NCBI RefSeq assembly: GCF_030272615.1
Contig: NC_081411.1
Span: 152,941,971 to 153,005,970, forward strand
Direction: 5' to 3'
DNA length: 64,000 bases
Source of the DNA: Cryptomeria japonica
Lineage: Eukaryota; Streptophyta; Pinopsida; Cupressales; Cupressaceae
Shown here: positions 1 to 10,875 of the stretch, one piece after another
How positions within the stretch are numbered: position 1 is the stretch's first letter
Layout: every line of letters starts with the position of its first letter
Notes under the pieces: generated by a model
Told to the model about the DNA's origin: nothing
What the model saw: only the letters and a program-made list of their open reading frames with translations
Database searches by the model: none
Position numbers and translations under genes: made by a program

Positions 1-2248
1 ATTTGCAAGATGTATTACAAAGATTGTATGATGAAAAGCTAACCATGAATTTGGATAAGTGTGAGTTTTTCAAGAAGGAGTTGGTTTACCTTGGGTTTGT
101 GTTGTCTCAAGGAAACCTCAAGATGGATCCAAGCAAGGTTGAAGCAATTGTAAATTGGCCTACTCCTAAGACAAAAACAGAGGTGAGAAGCTTCCATGGA
201 CTAGCTCAATACTACAGGAAGTTCATTAGGCAGTTCAGTGCTATATGTGCACCCATGTTAGACACCATTAGAGGTGGAGTAAAGGCAAAGTTTTAGGGGA
301 GGGGAAGTAGCAAACAAAGGTTTTGAAACCTTGAAGGAGAAGATAGCTACCCAACCGGTACTAGTGTTTCCTAGTTTTGAGAAACTTTTAATTGTAGAAT
401 GTGATGCAAGCAATGTTGCAGTAGGTGCTATCCTAAGCAAAGAAGAAAGACCAGTAGCTTTCTATAGTGAGAAGCTAAGTGATGCCAAGAAGAAATATTC
501 TTCATATGATCTTGAGTTGTATGCTTTGGTGCAGGCATTGAGGAAATGGAGACACTATCTCCTCCCTAAAGAATTTTTGGTCTACAGGGACAACCAAGCC
601 TTGAGTTTCCTAAACTCACAAGATAAACTCAGTCATAAACACATGAAATGGGTGGAGTATATGCAGGCCTATACAGTCACCATTAAGCAGAAGAAAGGGC
701 AGTTAAATCGGGTAGCTGATGCATTAAGTAGAAGACTTTTGACAGTCCAAGAAGTCCAATTGAGAAGCATAGGTGTGGACAGTTTTAGAGACTTTTACCC
801 CAGAGGATGAAGACTTCTCAAGTGTCTACAAGGTGTGTAAGAAGTACCAAAATCACTTCCATAGTGAGTATTCTGATTTTACTTTGCAAAGTGAACTATT
901 GTTCAAGGGTGGGCAACTTTGTGTGCCTAGAGGCTCAATGAGAGAAAATCTTATTCAAGAGAAGCATAATGGCAGCCCTAGTGGACATTTTGGAGTCAAT
1001 AAGACTCAAGTGTTGGTTCAAAGATACTATTAATGGCCAAGGATGAATCAAGATGTGAAGAAATATGTGGAGACTTGCATAGTTTACCAAAAGGCCAAGG
1101 GTACTTCAGCAAATGCCAGTTTATACCAGCCTCTTCCCATACCAAATAGACCTTGGGAATGCATTAGCATGGACTTTGTAGTAGGTTTTCCAAGGACAAA
1201 ACAAGGATATGACAACATTTATGTGATTGTGGACAAATTTAGCAAAATGGCTCACTTTGTGACTTGCAAGACTACTCATGATGCTTGCCAAATTGATCAA
1301 TTGTTCTTCAAAGAGGTGGTCAGGATACATGGTTTACCCATGAGCATTATTTCAGATAGGGACTCAAATTTCATGAGTCATTTTTGGAAGACACTATGGC
1401 AGAAGCTTGGCACCAACCTCTTGTTTGGATCAGCCTACCATCCTCAAATAGATGGGCAGACCGAAGTAGTGAATAGGAGCTTGGGAAACTTGTTAAGGTG
1501 CCTTACTAAGGAATATGGACAAACATGGGATCAAGTACTCTCACAAGGTGAATATGCATACAATGACACCATAAATAGGACTACCGGCAAGAGCCCTTTT
1601 GAAGTGGTCTATGGTGTGTACCCAAGAGGCATTTTGGAGTTGAGGGACTTAGGAAGTGGAGCAACAAGACGTGGATATGTAGAGGACTTTTCTCAATCAA
1701 TGAAGGAAGTCCATGATTCAGTTAGACAAGCATTGATGGAGAACACAAGCAAGCTCAAGCAAAAAGTTGATGAAAAGAGGAAGAACCTCCAATTTCAAGT
1801 AGGAGATCTTGTCATGGTACACTTGGAAAAAGCAAGGCTATAGCAAGGAGTGCCAAAAAAGTTACAAATGAGGAGGATAGGTCCATGTGCCATTCTAGCC
1901 AAGTATGGAGAAAATGCCTACAAGGTGGATCTACCTAGTGACATAGGCTTATCACCAGTTTCCAATATAGCGGACTTAGTTGCATACAAGGGACCAATTC
2001 AAGGTTCAGATTGTAGTCACTCAGAGGTTTCTGTTGATGTAAACAACCTTCAATTACCAACCAAACCAAATCCAAAGGCCGATAAGGTGTTGAGTTCAAG
2101 GATCGCCAAGAAGACAAGGCATCAAGTCTATTGGGAGTACCTAATAAAATGGTAGGGTATGGATGATGCTGAAGCTACATGGGTGATGGAGATAGAGTTT
2201 CAAAAGCTTGGAATTGATCAAAATCTATTTCCCAAAGAGGTGACATAA
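1..2248 (+). pseudogene. Ty3/Gypsy chromovirus pol fragment (RT end, RNase H, integrase, chromodomain)
   Basis: This is the 3' part of a retrotransposon polyprotein, running in from the left edge. Positions 3-296 encode the end of reverse transcriptase and the connection region. From about 298 to 810 lies RNase H with its four acidic residues visible (VECDAS, DLELYAL, VYRDNQ, RVADALS). Positions 773-1033 hold the His half of the integrase zinc finger, and 1043-1843 the integrase core. The core has D in SMDFV, D in ISDRDS and E in DGQTEV, with the expected 35 residues between the last two. After it come a GPF/Y-like segment and, at about 2090-2248, a chromodomain (VYWEYLIKW, then EATWV). The copy is dead: it shifts frame near 290-300 and 773-810 and has in-frame stops at 1031, 1841 and 2153. 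The second Cys of the zinc-finger CxxC is Tyr (CIVY). Assignment to the chromovirus clade is established family knowledge and confident. Confidence 0.95.
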
Positions 2249-2268
2249 TCTTCTTTTGTTTGGGAGAA

Positions 2269-3770
2269 TGGTGCAGGAGCATCTAGGACTTAGGTAATTT
2301 AACTTTCACAATTTTGGCTTGTACTGACCCTAGCCAAGTCAGTGGTGAATAAGGACTCTAGGAGGGTCCAAGATTTAGCATTTTGTGTCAATGTAGGCCT
2401 AGGTTGAGTTCATTTTACTTAGGTTTGCATTTTTGTGTAAATAGTGAGTTTGAGTAGGTATTTGGCCTTTTTGTTGGTCAAAAGTATCAAAAGTTGGTAA
2501 AAGCATTAGAGAGGGTTAAATAGGTCTTAGACATGTTTGAAATGTCATATGTGATGACTCAAAATAGGTCTCATAGGTTGGAGAGACCAAAAGTGCAAAA
2601 ATCACAAAGTTGCAAAAAGTTGTCATGACAACTTTTGTCCTGAATTGGTTAGCGTTGGAGTTAGGGATTTTTTAACGCCATAGGAGGACTCCACACATGG
2701 GAAATATATGTAAAGCCTCTCTTTCCCATTTACCAAGGTTGGTAATGTGTGTTTTGTAATTCTAACAACTGAAACTACTCATTTTAGGTCTTGTTGACAA
2801 CATTTTGGCTTGTTTTACTCAATTTTGCAATAGAATATGGATTGAATCCATTGGTCCAGAAATGGATTGAGTTAATCTTGTGTGTTTGTGTATTTTTGGT
2901 TTATTTTAGAGCTTTTTAATTACTGTACATAGGAGTTTTCTTGTTTAAGTTTATAAACAAACGGTTTTGGCTTGCAAATAGCAATTTCCTTGTAAATATG
3001 GCTGTCCCATGAGTCTCACACGTGCTGCCATCACAGATAGTTGGGACATGATTGGAAACCCTCTATAAAATGTACATATGTAGGTTCAAGTTCTAGAAAA
3101 GAGCTTTGTTATGTCTATCACCTAATTCTAGGCGAGTCAAGGAGCAACCCAACTAGAGAAAATAAGGTGAAAAAGTGGTGTAAAGTGCAGGGGTGAGTGC
3201 AAGATCACTATTTTAGAGTTTGGAGGGGTCCATGGGGTTGGGTCAGACTTTTCTATGTATGGAGGAGCCTTGAAAAATCCATTTGACATCAAAACCTGAA
3301 GTTATCCATTCATTGCCGGTTAAAGGCCTTATAGACCCTCAAAACTCTCATTTTGGGGTTCACACATTGAACGGTTAAAGCAGGGCCTAAAATCACAAAA
3401 ATACTTTAGGGATGGGTGAATTATTGAATTAAAACCAAAATTTTTTGGGGGTCCTTTGAATCGTTTTCCCTCAAGCCCTAGAAAACCGGTTTTGGAGGCC
3501 TAATTAGGGCTCATTCCTTGTAGCCCTTTTCTAGGCAAGATTTTGAAATCAGTAAGAAACCTCAAGGTTGCAAACCACTAATGGACCCCAAATACACTAA
3601 AAACATGTTAGAAGACCTCTCTACACCTATGCATCCTCTCACAATAGTTGGAGGTCACTTTGAGAAGTTGAAGCCAAGAGGCCAGAATTGAGCACCTGAG
3701 AAGCACAATGAATTGATAGGGTTCCTAACCAAAACACCTGAAGCAAACACCTTAGTAAGATAAATAATCA
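2269..3770 (+). mobile_element. 3' LTR of the chromovirus (right end uncertain)
   Basis: Twenty bases after the pol stop a purine stretch (TGGGAGAA, 2261-2268) runs into TGGTGCAGG, the expected PPT-to-LTR junction. A TATA-like TCTATAAAATG lies at 3062-3072. The 5' LTR is off the window, so the right end cannot be fixed by comparison. Two CA ends are plausible: about 3189, or about 3770, just before the minus-strand protease reading frame of element T resumes at 3771-3775. I favour ~3770 because 3190-3770 contains no readable T coding sequence. The stretch has no ORF of note. Confidence 0.55.
3062..3072 (+). promoter_or_regulatory. TATA-like box in chromovirus LTR
   Basis: TCTATAAAATG within the LTR, placed where a U3/R promoter is expected. 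Motif only. Confidence 0.4.
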
Positions 3771-3774
3771 AGCC

Positions 3775-4397
3775 CTAGAAGATATTGATAAGGAATTGGA
3801 GGTCTAGAGTGCAACTAGGCTTGGTGAGTTGGTGGAATTGAGCAACACCAACTAGGTGGAGTGTTGAGAAGGCTAGGTAAACCCCATCAGAATTCTCTTC
3901 AAGTGAAACCACATCTTCTGGCTTAGACACAAATACAAACTCATCATCAGAATACAAGAAATAATTTTCCATACCAGATGACTCAAAAATAATTGGAGCC
4001 CATTGATCATCAGACTTTACAACTATGTATTGTGATTCTTTTTTAGGTAGTAACTTCTTAATTTCTCCTTTCACAGGAATGCGAGTCTCTATCATATCCA
4101 TACTCAAATCGCCTCCAACATTTCTACAAAACTTTCTTCCAAGAAGAATACCATATGAAGCTGGCACATCAGCTACCAACACTGTCATTTTGATTTTCTT
4201 CTCTGGGAATGTAGCAAATGCAAACTATGCATCCTTAATCTTGCCTATCAATGGTACTTGTTTATTATCCATTGAAAAACACCTACCAAAGGTCTTTGTC
4301 AAGGTGAGACCAATAGCATTTGTAACCTTTGCAGGTATCACATTATCTGATGCAACAAAATCTATGACACAATTGCTTAACTTGTGACCATTAATAA
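3775..4397 (-). pseudogene. Element T retropepsin-like protease (3' exon-like piece after insertion)
   Basis: Minus-strand frame encoding a retroviral-type aspartic protease. It starts at the junction with element A, reads through GHKLSNCVID then ASDNVIP, and continues with hydrophobic strands and an LLGRKF motif typical of the C-terminal half of plant gypsy proteases. The catalytic triplet that should be D-S/T-G is D-F-V here, so the enzyme would be inactive. An in-frame TAG lies near 4225. A linker with KKLLPKKESQ and an acidic tail follows. The frame ends at 3775, next to the chromovirus LTR. Its N-terminal continuation is the gag frame ending at 12542. Confidence 0.85.
4393..4397. repeat. 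Target site duplication AATAA (left) of element A
   Basis: AATAA directly before the LTR start TGTGTGGG. It is matched exactly at 12537-12541 after the other LTR's CA end. Confidence 0.9.
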
Positions 4398-4837
4398 TGT
4401 GTGGGAGAAAAAGTGACACTAAGCAAACATGCCCTAATCTCACTTTCAACCACACACTTGTGGAATACGAAAGAGCCTAGAGGTATTACACAATTGGCTA
4501 CTTCTCCTTGTGGAAGAAAGAGCCACGGGCTACCTATTAGGATTTCTATTCCTTTGTTGTAAATGATAGATAGAATGATGCAAGTTCAATCCCTAACCCC
4601 AAAGTGCAAGTATGAACTAATAACGAGATTGCAGAATTGAACTTAAATAATGGAAAGCTGTAAACACAAGGACAAGACAAGAATGTAAACGCGTACCCGG
4701 AGTTAAAATCTGACTGAAAATGTTTGGGACGGGGGCGTGGGCGCCACTGTCCTGATTCTGTCCTTGAAACTGCTCCGAAAACTGCTGTTTTGCAACCTGA
4801 AAAGCTGTCAAAATGCTGAAACTTGCTGTCTGCTAGA

Positions 4838-4902
4838 AGGACCAGGGTGCCCAGCGCCCCTGTCCCAGGGACCAGGGCACCCCACGCCCCTGTCCTGGTC
4901 TT
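4838..4902. repeat. GC-rich minisatellite in left LTR of A (2 units)
   Basis: Two ~30-bp units built on ACCAGGGTGCCCAGCGCCCC with a TGTCC tail. The right LTR carries three units at 11305-11400, so copy number changed after or during insertion. Confidence 0.8.
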
Positions 4903-5505
4903 TTGCTCTGAGATTTGGTGTGAAGTTCGGTCTCCGTCTGCTTCTTCCGGATCTGTAACCTGCGGCGTCGTCCGAGTCCCGAAACCTGCACTTATATTTG
5001 AAAAGGGTATGGGCGGCTATATAGGGTTTTGCCTTAGTCAAACCCCCGCTTCGGTGATTTCCACCTCCACGAATAGCCAAGTTGTATTGTAAAATGTATT
5101 GTGTGTGCAGACCTAGTGTGTGTGCAAGGTCCTTAAATGCAAGAAAGCAAACTAGAGCAACCTAGAAAGTAAACCCTAATTGCTTGTAAATGATAATGTA
5201 AATGCTCTAAATCAAGATACAAAGTGATCTAAAGCATGAATAAAGGATATATTGAAGCTTATGCAAAGACATGAAAACAACATGACATCATACCCAACCC
5301 TCAAGGGAGGAGTACAAGCCAATCTTCAGTCGGTAATCTCCTATTGTTCTTCAATGTCTTCCAAGCCCTAAATGGATGAATGAAATTGATAAATGCTTGA
5401 TAGAAGGATGTTGAATGTTGTTGAAGTCTTCAAAGATCTGCTCTTTTGCTGCATAGAAGGTCCCTCAAAGCCAAAAATCGGATCCTTTCAAATGAAGAAA
5501 GAGAG

Positions 5506-5515
5506 CTCTTATATA
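5506..5515 (-). promoter_or_regulatory. TATA box in element A left LTR
   Basis: On the minus strand this reads TATATAAGAG, a strong plant TATA form. It is conserved at 12006-12015 in the other LTR and, as a variant, at about 47822-47831 in the decayed related LTR. Confidence 0.55.
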
Positions 5516-6036
5516 TGAAACCCTAGGTCTTAATTTCAACTTTTGGCCGACCTAGAGATTGAATTTCCCGCCAATTTCTTGGGGTTAAGCTTTATTTTAT
5601 GATTGGATCGCGCTCCTAAAATTTCGGGAAAAATGTCCAGGACCATGTTGCACTCCGGGCGCCATGGTCCCGACAACTTTTCACCAAATTTTTAGGACTG
5701 TCGGATATGATGATTTTAGAGAGAATCCCGAAGTTACAGGTGATTTCGAGATGTTTTGACCCCCGAAATCAAGCCCCCAAGTTCAAAATAGGACCTAATC
5801 AGGGTTTTTGGTTAAATGATGTATTGGAGGAATAAAATGAAAAGGGCACACTTTAATGAAAGGGCCCAACTTTATGATGTGGAAGATGATGAAATAGAAC
5901 CTTAGACCTAATTAATTTGATTAATTAAGTGCTAAAGGGGAAATGCAATGCAAAATGCAAAATGCGCTAAGGCGGGTGCTAAACTAGGTGTGAAATTGTA
6001 CCACCCTAGCAAGTGCGTACAATTTATGATGCTACA

Positions 6037-6051
6037 TTTAGCCCCCACTTT
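6037..6051 (-). promoter_or_regulatory. Polypurine tract of element A
   Basis: On the minus strand AAAGTGGGGGCTAAA abuts the LTR start TGTAGC. This is the plus-strand priming site for reverse transcription. Confidence 0.85.
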
Positions 6052-6549
6052 AGCGGTCATATGAACACTAAGTGCATATGCAAGCTAAAGTACAGAAAAG
6101 TAAACATTATTTGAAAAAGGATATATCCATAAGTCTGTCGAACGAAGCCCCCAGCGGTATCTACAGTACACAGTTAGGAACCACACCCTACAAAACACAC
6201 GTTAGATCACAAAATCACCTAATTCTTACTAAGGAAGGTGATGAAAATTCGAGGGTAGCTATATGCCCCCCCCTGTTTCAGCTTGCTAATTTTAGTGAGT
6301 TGAAACAGGGTATCATGTTTACCACTTCGAATTGTTAAAGAATATTGATGACAAATGCTCACAAGAAGATTTGATATGAGATCAAAAACTAATGGAGAAT
6401 CATTTGGTAAGAAAGAGGACTAAATCTCAATTCCAACACAACAAAGAGTGTGAGGATTTGAGAGTTCTCTAACACAAGATGAAGGATGTAAATGGAAACA
6501 AAATGCAAAGAGAAGAAAAGAAAGGAAAAAAAGCATGAATACACACATT

Positions 6550-6674
6550 GGTGATCCATGAGAAGAATAGTGAGAGAGAAAACATGGACTTCTCGCCCCT
6601 AGATCTTGTCTAGGTGATCCATGGGAAAAAGGACATGGAAAACTAGCCCCTAGAGTCTGTCTAGGTGATCCATG
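6550..6674. repeat. Short direct repeats in element A interior
   Basis: Units of 62 and 51 bp, both starting with GGTGATCCATG and ending with a CCCCTAGA...GTCT segment, followed by a third start at 6663. Confidence 0.7.
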
Positions 6675-6820
6675 TAAGGGAGGAGAGTGAGAAAGTCTAG
6701 CCTTATGCCGCTAGTTCCACTCAACCTTGTGCATGTGTGTGTAAGTGAGGTTAGAAGCATCTCATAGGAGTCTATGCCCAAGTATGCTACAACCTGTATA
6801 TGTATAGTACAAAAGCATGG

Positions 6821-6932
6821 CATCTCGCTCTAAGAGTCTGTGCTTTGGTTCCGAGAATAATCAGCTTGCATAAAAGAAAAATGGAGACATCTCGCTCTAA
6901 GAGTCTGTGCTCTGGTTCCGAGAATGACCCAT
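6821..6932. repeat. Two-copy direct repeat in element A interior
   Basis: CATCTCGCTCTAAGAGTCTG continuing through GGTTCCGAGAAT is present at 6821-6858 and again at 6888-6925, 67 bp apart, with one base changed. Confidence 0.75.
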
Positions 6933-7729
6933 TGCTCAAAAAGTGTAATGTTTATGTCATAAGTAAAGTAGAACAAGGATACCTACCTTTATTACAAAAG
7001 AAGATACCCAAAAAAAATGCAACAATGTCATAGATCCAAGCAAGAGAGTTTTGCACTCTTTAAGCAAGGATAAGATAGTTGAAAAGGGATATCTTGTAAT
7101 ATGTGTAAAGGAGATCCTTAGAGGAGAAGAGATCTTTGTACAAAAGACACCTATCCCCGAGAGGAATTATCTTAGACAAATATAACATCTTCTAGAATAA
7201 GACAAAGAAGAGAATAAGAATGCAATACTTCCTTCTTTTGCGAGGTGAAAGTGATTCTTAATGAAGGATGACGCTTTTTTTAACCCAATTGGGAGAGTGA
7301 ATTCATTATGGATGTATTTTACCAAGTGCAAAAGAGGTTGTAGTCAAGGACTTACACCTCTTGTAAGAGAGAACCCTTGAACAAACAACAACAAATGCGT
7401 ACAAGGCATAACATCAAGTAATAAAGTCCACACCATCCACAAAATAGGAAAAAGTGGATCCTTAGATAAAAATAAGGAAAGATCATTGCCTCCCAAGGAT
7501 AAGGACAATGAGAAGGACTTACACAATCTTCTAGGGAGAGATTTGGACATAAGCAAAAGAAGAGATGTATGAAATCACTCTTGTCCCCATAGGAACAAGA
7601 AAATTAGGCTATTATGTTGCTTCAAAAATATGATTGCACTTGAAATTGTACCATCATGAATGACAATGAGCCCCCAGTAAATGAGCTACCAATGTCACAT
7701 AATGATGAGCAACATAATAGCCATTAATG

Positions 7730-10714
7730 TTATTTAAAGACATGATAGACTAAATGAGGTATTTGAATATGACATGCTAAATGCTCAACTATAAGTGAGA
7801 TCAAAAACATGTATAAAATGATAAAAATTGAAGAAGAAAAGTCACAAGAAATCTTAGAAGAGGGATGAGTGTAATTTATTAGAGCCTTATCCCTAGAGGA
7901 AAGGACTTTATGATGAATAGGAGATAAAGATTCATAAGTGGAGTTAGAAATTTGAGGGGATTCATAAAGAGATTTGTTCATTGCCAAGATTTCCTTATGA
8001 GGGGAATGAGAGTTGATAGAAGTAGAAGATGATTTAGTTGAAGTGAGATCATCATCACTACTAAATATAGCATTCACATTGAGAGATGGTCTTTTAGATG
8101 CTTTGGTATGTTTGCAGGGATTATAGCCGAGTCCAAAGGCATAATTGTGAAAATTAGTCTCTAGAGGAACCTTCATCCCTTGTTCATGAGCACCACAACC
8201 ATTTCCATGATACCCATGCTTAGCAAAAATGCGAAAACCACGACCATAACCATCAGCCATTTCAGGAAGAGAAGGTGGTTTTTCATAAGACAAAGAATCA
8301 AACTCTTCATAATTAGAGGTGTAAGGAGAAGAAGTTTGAGAAGTGGCCACAAAATTATTGCTCATAGGTTCAGGTAAGATTGATTGATTTTTAGTTTCTT
8401 CCTTATTTTTAACTTTAAACTCTCTAGGAGGAACCCTATACTCACCTACAAAGGTGGGAGTGAAATCAAGAGATCCCCAATCGTCTTCTGCGAGAACCTT
8501 CTCAGGATCAAAAGCCTCTTCATGTGTAGATTCAAGTTGAGAAGAATCTTCATCCAAAGAATTTTGATTATCAGAGGATGATGAGTTGTCCATAGGTAAA
8601 GAGTCATCACTAGAAGAGGAAGATTTAGAAGAACTCCCTTTGGAAGTAGATGTTTGCAAACAAGCTTGAAAATTAGTATCACCTATCAAGGTATATGTCT
8701 TATTGTTATAAATGAATTTAACTTGTCTATGCAATGTAGAGGGGACAGCTTGCATACCGTGAATCCAAGGTCTCCCTAATAACAAGTTGTATGTTAGATT
8801 TCCTGACATAACATGGATAGGAGTAGGCAAAGTAACAGGTCCCATTGTGATGGGTAAGGTGATAATACCTAATGAAGACTTAGCCACATTATCAAAGCCT
8901 CGAATGGGATGAGAGTTAGGCTCAATAAGGGATGTATCCACATTCATCTGATGCAATAGATTAATGCTACACACATTAAGGCCAAAACCATTATCTACCA
9001 GTGTTCATCTTATAGCAGTGTCATTTATGATAACCACAATCATCAAGGGATCATATTGATGTTGAATTTCACTAGTAGGCAACTCATCTTGAGTAAACAC
9101 AATTTGAGCTTTAGGATTCATCACAGAGTTAACCAAAGATACTATATTACTAGATGTATTAGGTGGAGGAACATTCAAATCTTTCAAGGCATCTTGTAAC
9201 ATTCCATGATGAGCAGAAGAAGTTTGTATCAAATCCCAAAGAGATATCTTAGCAGGGGTAGCTTTAAGTTGTTCAATAAGATCATATTCCTTACCAAGAA
9301 CTTCTGAAATATGAGGAGCTTGTGGAAGAATAGGTTGGGAAGGAGGAAGTGAAGTTGGGATAACTGGAGGAGGATTAGGTTGCCTATTGTTTCTTGTGTT
9401 ATAAGTATGGGCAACCGCATGATAACTCTCTCTAGTCAATTGCTTAGCATACTCATAAGGGCTCTTAGTAGATTAACCTCCTTGCATAGTAATAATAAGT
9501 TTCTTAGGCGTGCAAAAAGAATCATTAGCATAACCACCTTGAACCACTAAGATAGGCTTATTTAAAGGTTGAGAATTTTGAGAAGGACAAGCACCTTGGA
9601 CAGTGAAGAGAGGTTTGTTAGGTGTTTCATTCACATGTATCAAATTGATTGAGGATGGTTTAGAAGAATGAACAAAAGTGTTGGAAGAATTATTGATAGT
9701 CTTCTCTTGCACTAAAATCTTATCACATAATAGATCAATTTTAGGAGAGAGACAAGGGATAGGCATTGATGTTCTAGTAGGAAGAGTAATACTAGGAAAG
9801 GTCCTATCATCCTTTATCATCAAAGGATCTACATGGGGAATAAAATCTCTAGGAGAAGGATCAACACTACTCTCTAAAGTCTCACTTTTGAGAGGGAGAT
9901 CTTTGAAAGAAATGTTAACCATCTTGCTTTGAACTAGGGTTTCCTTATGAGTAGAACCAAGTTGAGGAAAGGGAGAATAATTGAGATTCAAGGAAGGTGA
10001 GAAATTATCAAGGGAGAGAGAATAATCTACACCTTCTTCTAATGGTTCATCCCAAATAGTGAGGTTGTTGAAAGGAATGTTTGAAGTATTGTCAATTTCG
10101 GGAGAGGAGATAACATTGTTTATTAATTCCTCATCCTTAGGAGGGAGAGCATCAATAGATGTGTTAAACTCATCCTCTTTCCTCAAAATATTTTCAATAT
10201 GATCTTTATGGGAGAGAGAATTAAGGAAATTGCTTATTATTTCATCTTCTTTCTCTAAGGGATGCTTATGGGTAAGACCAACTTTAGGAGAAGGGCAAGC
10301 ATTTATCATTAATTCATCATTTCTAGTGGGAATTTTGTTGGAAAAGGAAAGGCCATCACTAGGAAATGTAGGGATAATGTCATCTTCTTGCACAAAAGGA
10401 TCCTCATTCAATAAAGCATGATCATATCTATTAAAAGGTTTATCTTTTGATTCAAAAGGAGATATCTCTTCATAGAGAGGATCATTGAAAATAACCATGT
10501 TACTAGATTTAGTGGAAGAGCTGATAGGAATGTACCCTTGAGAGGAATCATTCGACTTATCTTTCTCATCACAACGAAATGGCATAGTAACAATGTTTAT
10601 GAGTTTTTGGTAAAATGAAGGTTTGGTATATTTAGGTTTCAAAAACTCATCTAAACCTTCATCTAACTCATAATCATCACAAATATGAACATCTTGCAAA
10701 TAAAAATCTGACAT
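7730..10714 (-). pseudogene. Element A single ORF: unknown N-terminal region, degenerate protease, G-patch-like segment
   Basis: One frame of about 995 codons from ATG at 10714 (MSDFYLQD), broken by TAA at 9475-9473 and TGA at 9007-9005. Codons 1-413 are acidic, Ser/Pro-rich and low in complexity, and I do not recognise them. After the first stop comes a YNTRNN/proline-rich stretch. Right after the TGA is a retropepsin-like domain: LVDNG replaces the usual D-S/T-G, followed by LNVCSINLL, IRGFDN, YNLLLGRPWIH and AVPSTLH. A Ser/Asp-rich linker follows. A G-patch-like segment (YGRGFRIFAKHGY, then GCGAHEQGMK, then GLGYNP) lies at about 8254-8105. The protease plus G-patch order is known from plant gypsy polyproteins. 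No zinc knuckle, RT or integrase is present. The TGA could be a CGA Arg codon lost by C-to-T change. Confidence 0.85.
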
Positions 10715-10739
10715 TTTGAAATTGCATAAAATTTAAACA

Positions 10740-10875
10740 CACAATGCAAAGAAACACACTTTTTTTTTTTCTTTTTTTAATGAAAATGAAATGAAAACAC
10801 ACTAAATCTAGATCTAGATCTAACAAATGCAATGCAAGAGGAAGCAATGATAGATTCATGTCGGGTTCACCAAAA
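10740..10875 (-). other. Element A 5' leader
   Basis: Short untranslated leader between PBS and ORF. It has a T-rich run on the + strand at about 10760-10780 and CTAGATCTAGATCTAG around 10806-10820. Confidence 0.7.
10853..10872 (-). promoter_or_regulatory. Primer binding site of element A
   Basis: On the minus strand TGGTGAACCCGACATGAATC begins three bases after the LTR's CA end, as expected for a tRNA 3'-end complement. I cannot name the tRNA with certainty. Confidence 0.75.

Larger units (their letters stand above)
4398..6036 (-). repeat. Element A 3' LTR (1639 bp)
   Basis: Direct repeat of 10876-12536. On the minus strand it starts TGTAGCATCATAAATT and ends CTCCCACACA. A TATATAAGAG box lies at 5515-5506. 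Short ORFs on both strands at 4737-5092 come from GC-rich repeats and are not genes. Confidence 0.95.
6052..7729 (-). other. Element A 3' untranslated interior (1.7 kb, no gene)
   Basis: This stretch lies between the ORF stop and the PPT. No family-like protein can be read on either strand. It holds direct repeats: GGTGATCCATG-headed units of 50-60 bp begin at 6550, 6612 and 6663. A ~40-bp unit starting CATCTCGCTCTAAGAGTCTG occurs at 6821 and 6888, with a weaker relative near 6748. In an autonomous element this space would hold RT and integrase. Confidence 0.75.

Noticed and set aside
4737-5092. Overlapping Pro/Gly/Arg-rich ORFs on both strands
   Set aside because: They come from the GC-rich minisatellite in the element A LTR and recur in the other LTR at 11230-11580.
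8180-8581. Plus-strand Arg/Ile-rich ORFs
   Set aside because: Antisense shadows of the element A ORF.
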